A DNA stretch of 64,000 bases. It comes from Sphingobacterium sp. ML3W (GTDB taxonomy: Bacteria > Bacteroidota > Bacteroidia > Sphingobacteriales > Sphingobacteriaceae). A program made the translations under genes and the position numbers. The stretch spans positions 4,340,001 to 4,404,000 of the forward strand of contig NZ_CP107036.1 in assembly GCF_029542085.1 (NCBI RefSeq), read 5' to 3'. The notes under the pieces were generated by a model. That model was not told the origin of the DNA and did no database searches. It saw only the letters and a list, made by a program, of their open reading frames with translations. Below are positions 27,372-34,750 of the stretch, one piece after another. Every line of letters begins with the position of its first letter. The first letter of the stretch is position 1.

Positions 27372-28478
27372 CTACAGCCTCCTCAATTTTGGATTAATTT
27401 TCATTCCATTACGCAAATTTTGCACACCTTCATAAACCACTTTAACATTTGGATCGAGCCCACCTTCAACAATGTAATAATGGCCTACACGAGGCCCCGC
27501 AATAAAAGGTGTCATCTTGACTGTACTATCAGCCTGCATGGTATAAACATAAGTTTTGTCCTGTATCTCAAATACTGATTTCTGATGTACAAATGCATGT
27601 TCTCCAGTTTCCATCGGGACAGCAATCTTACCAGTAGCACCGTGTTTCAGGATATGTTCCTTATTTGGAAATTGTACACGAAGTGCGATAGACCCCGTAT
27701 TTGCCTCAAATTCACTTTCGACAATATGTGCTACCCCTTCATGTGGGTATAAGACCCCATTCGCCAAAATTAATTTCACCGTTTTACGGGTTTCCTTCCC
27801 ATTCATTTTATCTTGCATCATCGTCAGGTATTCCCGTTCTGAAATATCAAAATAAACATTGACCTGGCTTAGATCAGAAATCGTGGTGATGAGGCTTCCC
27901 TCTGTCAGTAGCGAACCTTCCTTCAATAAGATCCGATCTATCCGACCATCAAATGGTGCCTGGATCACCGTATAATCCAATCTCGTTTGGGCTTGATTAA
28001 CTAAAGCACGGGCTTCTTCAATTTTAGAATTAGCGGCCTTCAACTGAATTTTTAATAGATTATATTCCGAAGGACTCACAATATTTTTATCCACCAACTT
28101 TTGGGTTCTTTCCATCTCAAGCTTGATTTTTTGAGCTTCAGCAATGGAATTATCATATTGCGCTTTTGCTTTGGCAACCTCCGAGCGATACTCTTCGTTA
28201 TTATATCGGAATAAAATCTGGCCTTTCTTTACCCAAGCACCCTCGTCCACATATATTTTATCTAGAAATCCATTTAATTTGGATCGAATCTCAACATTTT
28301 TCAAGGCCTGAATATCTGCAATATACTCCTGATAGACAGTCGTATCCATTACAACAAGCGGTGTAATTGGTATATTCTTAATTTCTTCTTTTTGCTCGGC
28401 ATTAGCATTGGAGGAGCTGCAAGAAGCCAGCATCCCTACCGTACCCAATAATAGGCACAGTGCAAATAATTTCTTCAT
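27372..28478 (-). CDS. RND efflux periplasmic adaptor (membrane fusion protein)
   Basis: This 368-residue lipoprotein (GMLASC, Cys20) is the AcrA/HlyD-type adaptor that links the inner-membrane pump to the outer-membrane channel. It has a lipoyl-like half with VEIRSKLNGFLDKIYVDEG and WVKKGQILFRYNNEEY (about 60-92), a coiled-coil hairpin (about 93-160, KAQYDNSIAEAQKIKLEMER), then LDYTVIQAPFDGRIDRIL, which is the second lipoyl half, a beta-barrel and a membrane-proximal domain. It is the first gene of the operon, 13 bp before the pump/channel fusion gene. Nine-base direct repeats lie upstream and may bind a regulator. Confidence 0.93.
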   Translation of the reverse strand: MKKLFALCLLLGTVGMLASCSSSNANAEQKEEIKNIPITPLVVMDTTVYQEYIADIQALKNVEIRSKLNGFLDKIYVDEGAWVKKGQILFRYNNEEYRSEVAKAKAQYDNSIAEAQKIKLEMERTQKLVDKNIVSPSEYNLLKIQLKAANSKIEEARALVNQAQTRLDYTVIQAPFDGRIDRILLKEGSLLTEGSLITTISDLSQVNVYFDISEREYLTMMQDKMNGKETRKTVKLILANGVLYPHEGVAHIVESEFEANTGSIALRVQFPNKEHILKHGATGKIAVPMETGEHAFVHQKSVFEIQDKTYVYTMQADSTVKMTPFIAGPRVGHYYIVEGGLDPNVKVVYEGVQNLRNGMKINPKLRRL

Positions 28479-28538
28479 AAAAACGATAAAAAATAAAATG
28501 TAAAACTAGATGGGAGCTACAATAATATTGTGTAGGAA

Positions 28539-28569
28539 GACACCAGAGCTACTGCCCCTGGACACCAGA
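28539..28569 (-). promoter_or_regulatory. Direct repeat upstream of the efflux operon
   Basis: GACACCAGA occurs at 28539-28547 and again at 28561-28569, 22 bp apart, about two helical turns, 61-91 bp before the adaptor start codon. Equal spacing on one face of the helix suggests a regulator site of the direct-repeat kind. No regulator gene is adjacent. Confidence 0.4.
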
Positions 28570-28624
28570 AAAATAAAAAACACTATTATTTTATAGACTC
28601 CAATAGAAAAGTATAGGAGAATCC

Positions 28625-29005
28625 TTAGAAAGGCCGGAATCTATATAAAAATTGATAATATCCTGGTCGACAAATAGTTTTTGACCGATAAAATGGATGT
28701 ATTTTATCCTTAGAAAAGCATAATGCAGTAAATACAATCCCAAAAACAAATATGAAAATGGATAGTACCTGACTATTGACAGAAAATATACGATAGTCGT
28801 CCTGCAGTAGGACTTTCTCTTCTTGTGAAGAATGAATAGGTTCTAGATCCAATACATCATCCAAAAAATACTCCACCATCGTTTCTCCCGCATGCAGCAC
28901 TTGCCCCGTCGTCGATGAGAATGACTCATACGTCAAGAGATTGAGATACGCAAAGAGTGTTAAAAGATGAAATAATTTACCTAACATATCGAATTTTCGA
29001 ACCAC
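28625..29005 (-). CDS. Small hypothetical membrane protein
   Basis: This 126-residue frame encodes two likely hydrophobic segments, LFHLLTLFAYLNLLTY (about 11-26) and LSIFIFVFGIVFTALCF (about 81-97), with an acidic stretch between (YFLDDVLDLEP) and a basic, aromatic C-terminal tail. M7 is the more likely start. I do not recognise a family. It stands alone between the efflux operon and the mannosidase locus, with a strong terminator at 29047 on its upstream side. The hydrophobic pattern and lack of a competing frame support it as a real gene, with modest confidence. Confidence 0.5.
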   Translation of the reverse strand: MVRKFDMLGKLFHLLTLFAYLNLLTYESFSSTTGQVLHAGETMVEYFLDDVLDLEPIHSSQEEKVLLQDDYRIFSVNSQVLSIFIFVFGIVFTALCFSKDKIHPFYRSKTICRPGYYQFLYRFRPF

Positions 29006-29046
29006 AAAGGTATGACTTTAAATAGCCAAGATTATTTTATTCGTGT

Positions 29047-29090
29047 AAAAAAACCATGACAGCAAATAGATTGGTCATCATGGTTTTTTT
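29047..29090. terminator. Strong bidirectional intrinsic terminator
   Basis: AAAAAAACCATGA (29047-29059) pairs with TCATGGTTTTTTT (29078-29090), giving A/T tracts on both sides. It ends the leftward GH92 transcript about 70 bp after that gene. Confidence 0.85.
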
Positions 29091-29161
29091 GTCTCACTTT
29101 TTTAAGTGAATTGTACCTGTGATTTTTTTATACTATTTTATTTATTTCCTGATCTTTCGTA

Positions 29162-31450
29162 CTAAAACTTTTCGTTACTGAAAGAATATGGAGCATCGTC
29201 CTTCTTGATTCCTCTATTTTTATTCGGTTCTGTACTCATTTTAAATTCCAGATCTGCTCCTTTTAGGAGATCCGAATAGCGAATATAGTTTTTCTCATAA
29301 GCTTTTCCATTCCAGGAGAGCTGGTTCACATAAACCTGATCGACCCGCTCTTGCTTCGCATGAATATGGACTTTTTTCCCATTTTCGAGTTTTAAGGTCA
29401 CGCTATCAAACTGAGGTGAACCAATAACATATTCTCCAGATCCGGGTGAAACAGGATAAAATCCCAATGATGAAAAAACATACCAAGCAGAAGTCTGTCC
29501 ATTATCCTCATCACCACAGTAGCCATCTGGTGTCGGAAGGTACAGTTTATCCATGATCTTACGGACCCAATATTGTGCCTTCCATGGTTCTGCGGCATAG
29601 TTATAGAGGTAAGGCATATGTTGGATCGGTTGATTACCATGCGCATATTGCCCCATATTCATGACCTGCATTTCACGCATCTCGTGGATCATGCTACGAC
29701 TTTTCATACCTTCATAACTTGGGATAACAAAGACAGTATCCAACATGGAAACGAAAGATTTATTTCCGCCCATCAAATCGATTAGTCCCTGTGGATCATG
29801 GAATACACAAAAACTCCAATGCCATGCATTACCTTCAGTATATTCACGGGACCAAGCACTTGGATCAAAATTTGCAACAAAAGAACCATCAGCTTTTTTA
29901 CCACGCATCAACTTTGTCGTTGGGTCAAAAAGATTTTTGTAATTCATCGCCCGTTGTGCATAAATAGCTGTTTCAGATTTTGGTTTACCTAAGGTCTTTC
30001 CAAATTCATAAATACACCAATCGTTATAGGCATATTCCAAGGAGCGGGCTACGTTCTGGTCAACCTTTACATCTGCTGGAATATAACCTAGTTTATTATA
30101 GTACTCATGGCCAAAACGCCCAGTAGAAGAATGTTTTGGATACGCATTATGTGCACCATGTTTCAGGGCCTCCCAAAGAATTTCTTTATCATAACCTGTT
30201 CGATTAGTCACCAAAGCATCCGCTACTACCGATGCAGAATTATTACCGATCATAGACGCACGATGCCCCGGTGATGCCCATTCTGGCAAGTATCCACTTT
30301 CCTTGTAGGCATTCACTAAGCCCTCCTGCATACGATCATTCATAGATGGATAGAGCAAGTTCAAAAGCGGAAATAAACTTCTGAATGTGTCCCAAAAGCC
30401 TGTATCTGTGAACATTTCACCAGGTAGGATCTGGCCGTTATAAGGGCTATAATGAATTCGTCTTCCTGAACCATCAATCTCGGAGAAATCTCGTGGAAAT
30501 AATGTTGAACGATAGAGACAGGAATAAAACGTACGCAAACGATCCACGTTTTTATCCTCTACCTGAACACGCCCCAATACCTCGTTCCATTGTTGTTTGC
30601 CTTCATCTGCAACCTGCTCAAATGTTTTAGACTTCACTTCATTGAGATTAAGCTCCGCCTGTTCAAAACTAATAAAGGAAGAAGCAACCTTTGCCATTAC
30701 TTTCTCTCCTCTTTTTAAAGAAGGGAAGCCAATGATCGCTCCAGCATGATCATCCTGAATTTCCAATTCATTATCCTTGATATTGCCATTCCTTACACCA
30801 GCTTTATACGAAAAAGGCCGATCAAAAGTTATGACAAAATAATTCTTAAAATTATCTGGAACACCACCACTATTTTTGGTCGAATAACCTATAATTTTAT
30901 TTTCTTGAGGAATAACCTTGATATACGATCCCTTATCAAAGGCATCAATAATCACATAAGCCTGTTCTGTTTTGGGAAAAGTAAATTGAAATACCGCAGC
31001 CCTTTGGGAAGGTGTAAGCTCAGTAGTGACATCATGATCTGCCAGGTAAACACTATAATAATAGGGTTTCACAACCTCGGCTTTATGCGAGAACCAACTC
31101 GCCCGTTTTTCCTGATCAAACTGTGGTTTACCCGTCATCGGCATCAACGAGAATTGTCCATAATCATTATTCCAGGGACTAGGTTGATGCGTTTGCTTAA
31201 ATCCCTTGATCTTATCCGCAGTATAAGTATATACCCAACCATCGCCCATATTACCTGTCTGCGGTGTCCAGAAGTTCATTCCCCAAGGACGCGCGATGGC
31301 AGGATAGGTATTCCCATTAGACAGCTCGTATTTAGATTCTGTACCAATCAAAGGGTTTACATAGTCTACCGGAGAAGATTGTTGCGCTAAACTTACATGA
31401 GACGCAAAAAGAAAAAGGACACCGCCTGTTATTTTTTTAATGTTAAACAT
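29162..31450 (-). CDS. GH92 family alpha-mannosidase (alpha-1,2 type likely)
   Basis: This 762-residue secreted enzyme is counted from the ATG at 31450. A longer frame starts at 31558, but that would run through the promoter and operator at 31494-31515, and the later start gives a good signal peptide ending SLAQ. GH92 enzymes are calcium-dependent inverting exo-alpha-mannosidases. The acid Glu is at 539 in YTEGNAW, and the two Asp at 647 and 649 in GDEDNGQTSAW. HE at 589-590 matches the pair that in Bacteroides BT3990 (from memory) fits alpha-1,2 linkages. It has its own promoter and operator and ends at the terminator at 29047. It is a close paralog of the enzyme encoded at 34751. Confidence 0.92.
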   Translation of the reverse strand: MFNIKKITGGVLFLFASHVSLAQQSSPVDYVNPLIGTESKYELSNGNTYPAIARPWGMNFWTPQTGNMGDGWVYTYTADKIKGFKQTHQPSPWNNDYGQFSLMPMTGKPQFDQEKRASWFSHKAEVVKPYYYSVYLADHDVTTELTPSQRAAVFQFTFPKTEQAYVIIDAFDKGSYIKVIPQENKIIGYSTKNSGGVPDNFKNYFVITFDRPFSYKAGVRNGNIKDNELEIQDDHAGAIIGFPSLKRGEKVMAKVASSFISFEQAELNLNEVKSKTFEQVADEGKQQWNEVLGRVQVEDKNVDRLRTFYSCLYRSTLFPRDFSEIDGSGRRIHYSPYNGQILPGEMFTDTGFWDTFRSLFPLLNLLYPSMNDRMQEGLVNAYKESGYLPEWASPGHRASMIGNNSASVVADALVTNRTGYDKEILWEALKHGAHNAYPKHSSTGRFGHEYYNKLGYIPADVKVDQNVARSLEYAYNDWCIYEFGKTLGKPKSETAIYAQRAMNYKNLFDPTTKLMRGKKADGSFVANFDPSAWSREYTEGNAWHWSFCVFHDPQGLIDLMGGNKSFVSMLDTVFVIPSYEGMKSRSMIHEMREMQVMNMGQYAHGNQPIQHMPYLYNYAAEPWKAQYWVRKIMDKLYLPTPDGYCGDEDNGQTSAWYVFSSLGFYPVSPGSGEYVIGSPQFDSVTLKLENGKKVHIHAKQERVDQVYVNQLSWNGKAYEKNYIRYSDLLKGADLEFKMSTEPNKNRGIKKDDAPYSFSNEKF

Positions 31451-31493
31451 AATTCTTGTTTTGGTTGAAGCCGTCCTAAAATTCATCAAAAAG

Positions 31494-31515
31494 CTAAAAC
31501 GTATTAGTAAATATA
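31494..31515 (-). promoter_or_regulatory. LacI-type operator and -7 element of the third GH92 gene
   Basis: CTAAAACGTATTAG (31494-31507) is a pseudo-palindrome with a central ACGT, the general form of a LacI-family operator. On the minus strand it directly follows TATATTTA (31508-31515), which fits the -7 promoter element. The 18 bases from 31494 to 31511 are identical to the site at 37130. A clear -33 element is not visible. Confidence 0.65.
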
Positions 31516-31573
31516 ATATAAGAAATTTAAATATAGAGGATAACAAGCCTATTTTCACAAGATGGTTACAAAA

Positions 31574-31609
31574 AATCCCCTATTCAAGTGGTTGCCTGAA
31601 TAGGGGATT
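31574..31609 (-). terminator. Intrinsic terminator of the upstream mannosidase operon
   Basis: AATCCCCTATTCA (31574-31586) and TGAATAGGGGATT (31597-31609) form a 13-bp perfect stem. On the minus strand it is followed by TTTTTTG. It separates the first GH92 operon from the third GH92 gene, which therefore needs its own promoter. Confidence 0.85.
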
Positions 31610-31704
31610 GTATCTTTTAAAACATGATCAAATGAGATTTTACCCGTTCTATCTGATATCGTTTGGCTTCTGTTTGAATTTTATCATTCGTATAGTCAAA
31701 TATT

Positions 31705-33999
31705 TTATTTACTCGGTTTACTACTCATGTTATAGATCAGTTCACCACCATTCGTTAGGCTACTATACGATAGTTTCAAATTATCCAAGAGTTTACCATT
31801 CAAAGTCACCGATTTAACATATACATTCTTCTCCGATTGGTTACGCACAGTAATCGCAATACTCTTTCCGTTTTCTAGATTGATCTTTGCAGATTTCACC
31901 AATGGGCTTCCAATCCAATAGGCATCTTCACCCGGTGCTACAGGATAAAATCCAAGCGCTGTAAACAGATACCAGGCGGACATCTGTCCACAGTCATCAT
32001 TTCCACCCAACCCAGCATGTCCATTATGATATTGATTTCGAATAATCTGACGTAAACGTGCCTGCGCCTTCCAAGGGCTCTGGGTCATGTTATACAAATA
32101 GGCAACATGATGCGAAGGTTCGTTTCCATGTACATAATTCCCAATAATTCCATCCCGGGTGATATCCTCGGTATGCTCAAAATATTTATCGGGTAGTTCC
32201 ATAGTAAATAAAGAATCCAGATAGGTCTCCAGTTTCTTTTGACCACCCATCAGCCCCATCATCTCCTGAGGTTGGTGTGGGACATACAAACTATAATTCC
32301 AGGAATTCCCCTCGATAAAGCCCTGGCCATGGGTATCTAATACATCAAATTTTTCCTTAAACTTCCCTTGAGAATTCTTTGGTCGCATAAATCCAATCGC
32401 CGGATCATATAGCGATTTCCAACTCTCAGCACGTTTCGAAAAAGTACGGTAAATATCTTCTTTACCCAGCTTCTTTGCCAATTGAGCAATACACCAATCA
32501 TCGTAAGCATATTCCAGTGTATTGGAAACCGAAGTACCAGACACATCATCCGGAACATACCCTTTATCTATATAGGCTCCTATTCCCTCATAATTACGTG
32601 TATTTGCAGTTTGTACACAAGCTCGTAATGCTGCTTCGGGATCACCTTTATACACGCCTTTCAATATGGCATCAACAATGACTGATACGGAGTGATAACC
32701 ACTCATACACCAATTGTCGTTGGCATAATGTGACCAAATCGGCAACATTTTCAATACGCTCTGATCGTAATGCGCCATCATCGACGCTACGATATCTGCA
32801 TTGCGCGAAGGGTTAATCAGATTCAGAAGCGGATGGAATGCCCTAAACGTATCCCAAAGTGAAAACGAGGTATAATTCGTAAAACCCTTCGCCTGATGAA
32901 TCTCCTGATCCAATCCTTTATATTCACCATTTTGATCCATATAAATGGTTGGCATCAGACTGGCATGATACATGGCAGTATAGAAATTGACTAGATCCTC
33001 CTTGTTCAACATATCCACTTCAATTTTCTGAAGTTCCTTTTCCCATGCCGTTTGTCCTGCATGCACATACCCATCAAAATTCCAGTTCGGAGCTTCAACT
33101 TCCATGTTGTTGAGCGCATTCTTCATACTTACTGGGCTCAGCGCAACTTTCATCAGGATAGATTCGTTGGCTTTCGTGTCGAAATCCAAATGTAGCTTGA
33201 TGTTGTGAGCGGCTAGATCGGGGAAATTATGCTGTTGATCAAACTTACGCCAAAAACCGTTATACACTGATTTCCCATCTTCATATTTAGCGCCATAGTT
33301 TTTGAAAGGTTTGGACGTTTTTATCGCAAAATACACGGTACGTGTCCGGGACCATCCATTCGTCTGGCGATACCCTACCAAGGTCGAGTCATTCAATACC
33401 TTGACAACTGTCCAAACATTTTTACCATCATAATTATAAATTCCAGCAGTTAAATCCACCACAAGATGTGAAGCATCTGATTTCGGAAAGGTATAACGAT
33501 GGATCCCTACGCGTGTTGTTGTTGTTAATTCTGCTTTAATCTGATGTTTATCAAGCAAAACACTGTAGTAGTTGGGCTCGGCACGTTCATTTGCATGCGA
33601 ATAAGGAGATCTATACCCCTCCTGAGATTTATCTGCAGTTCCTGGATTGAGCTGCACCTTCCCCTGGGTTGGCATGACTAATATATCTCCAAGATCAGAG
33701 TGGCCAGTACCACTAAAGTGTGTATGGCTAAAGCCAACAATCGTTGGGTCACCATATTGGTAGCCAGCACAGTATTTATACACATCACCATTGTACTGTC
33801 CATTTACAGCATAGGATAAAGTATCCGTATCTGGACTTAGCTGCACCGCACCGAAAGGGACGGTCGCCCCAGGGAAAGTATGTCCCATTCGAGCGGTTCC
33901 GATCAGTGGTTTAACATACTGAATCAATTTGGTTTCCTGCGCTCTTAATAAATAAGGGGCACATAGCAAACCGAAACAAACTAAACTTCTTATGTTCAT
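31705..33999 (-). CDS. GH92 family alpha-mannosidase (non-alpha-1,2 type likely)
   Basis: This 764-residue enzyme has a signal peptide (about 1-20, ending LLRAQ) and the GH92 fold. The acid Glu is at 563 in FIEGNSW, and the base region reads GGNDDCGQMSAWY (Asp668, Asp669). The family block HGNEPSHHVAYLYN lies at 624-637. It differs from the other two enzymes here: the HE pair linked to alpha-1,2 specificity is replaced by a region TRDGIIGNYV, and HGNEPSHH stands where they have HGNQPIQH. That suggests another linkage, such as alpha-1,3 or alpha-1,6. It is last in the LacI-controlled operon, 10 bp after the metallopeptidase gene, and a terminator follows. Confidence 0.92.
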   Translation of the reverse strand: MNIRSLVCFGLLCAPYLLRAQETKLIQYVKPLIGTARMGHTFPGATVPFGAVQLSPDTDTLSYAVNGQYNGDVYKYCAGYQYGDPTIVGFSHTHFSGTGHSDLGDILVMPTQGKVQLNPGTADKSQEGYRSPYSHANERAEPNYYSVLLDKHQIKAELTTTTRVGIHRYTFPKSDASHLVVDLTAGIYNYDGKNVWTVVKVLNDSTLVGYRQTNGWSRTRTVYFAIKTSKPFKNYGAKYEDGKSVYNGFWRKFDQQHNFPDLAAHNIKLHLDFDTKANESILMKVALSPVSMKNALNNMEVEAPNWNFDGYVHAGQTAWEKELQKIEVDMLNKEDLVNFYTAMYHASLMPTIYMDQNGEYKGLDQEIHQAKGFTNYTSFSLWDTFRAFHPLLNLINPSRNADIVASMMAHYDQSVLKMLPIWSHYANDNWCMSGYHSVSVIVDAILKGVYKGDPEAALRACVQTANTRNYEGIGAYIDKGYVPDDVSGTSVSNTLEYAYDDWCIAQLAKKLGKEDIYRTFSKRAESWKSLYDPAIGFMRPKNSQGKFKEKFDVLDTHGQGFIEGNSWNYSLYVPHQPQEMMGLMGGQKKLETYLDSLFTMELPDKYFEHTEDITRDGIIGNYVHGNEPSHHVAYLYNMTQSPWKAQARLRQIIRNQYHNGHAGLGGNDDCGQMSAWYLFTALGFYPVAPGEDAYWIGSPLVKSAKINLENGKSIAITVRNQSEKNVYVKSVTLNGKLLDNLKLSYSSLTNGGELIYNMSSKPSK

Positions 34000-34009
34000 T
34001 GCTTAAGGA

Positions 34010-34729
34010 TTAGATCTTTGGATTTTGACTATAAGCACTCCACAACTCGTCAATCGTCTTTCCGGTCTGCGCTTTCCAGAAATCATCTGTATACGTTTTA
34101 CTCCGCATTGCTCCATCCAATTTTTTAACAAAATCCTTTTTCACATTTTTGTTAATCCAATAGAGGAATCGTGCCGTGGTACGGTAAGAATCCGTATACT
34201 TTTGTTTCGCTGTATACTCAGGTAATTTCCAATTTGCTCCAGCATTATCTATTCCGTCATCAAAACGGACAAAATCCGCTACCCCTTCGGTTACCCACCA
34301 AGGTCCGGCCCCATCAGGATAAGCCTGAACAATGTGCATTACTTCATGGGTAACAACATCGATATCACCTGGATTTTTGGCAAACCACTCTGGGCTATAT
34401 CGTACAATACCTCCAGCTGTTGCGGCCACACCCTTATAATCTGGATCAATAACAAAAGACACTTTTTTGATAGTCTTGCTATTATATTTTTTTGCCAGTT
34501 TGGGATAATTAGTAAAATAAGCCGCCACCAATCTCTTCTTTAGTGCAGGACTAAAATCCTTGTCTTTATTGATCCAGATTAAGGTATATCCACCTTTGGT
34601 GATACTGTCGACATCTACAGCCACCTTTCGATCATTTTGCGTATGCTGCCAATTATCCTGTGCGGAAAGCGAACAAGAATACATTAAAGCGACAACAGCA
34701 AGCGTTCTTTTCAAATATTTAAAGTTCAT
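34010..34729 (-). CDS. Secreted BSP-family metallopeptidase
   Basis: This 239-residue protein has a signal peptide (about 1-23, ending LSAQ) and matches the basic secretory protein family of plants and bacteria. HEVMH (128-132) is a zinc-binding HExxH site, and WWVTEGVADFVRF follows about 12 residues later with a likely third ligand or gluzincin-type Glu. The C-terminal part has YRTTARFLYWINKNV, which is typical. It lies between two GH92 genes in one operon, with gaps of 21 bp and 10 bp. The location suggests that it cuts mannoproteins or glycoproteins while the mannosidases trim their glycans. The peptidase activity is inferred from the motif. Confidence 0.85.
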   Translation of the reverse strand: MNFKYLKRTLAVVALMYSCSLSAQDNWQHTQNDRKVAVDVDSITKGGYTLIWINKDKDFSPALKKRLVAAYFTNYPKLAKKYNSKTIKKVSFVIDPDYKGVAATAGGIVRYSPEWFAKNPGDIDVVTHEVMHIVQAYPDGAGPWWVTEGVADFVRFDDGIDNAGANWKLPEYTAKQKYTDSYRTTARFLYWINKNVKKDFVKKLDGAMRSKTYTDDFWKAQTGKTIDELWSAYSQNPKI

Positions 34730-34750
34730 AATTAGGTTATTGTTATTTTC

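Noticed and set aside
30746..31390. 214-codon open frame on the + strand
   Set aside because: It is antisense to the GH92 gene, has no recognisable domain and odd composition, and is a shadow of the real frame.
31451..31558. N-terminal extension of the third GH92 protein
   Set aside because: It would run over the promoter and operator; the ATG at 31450 is followed by a good signal peptide.
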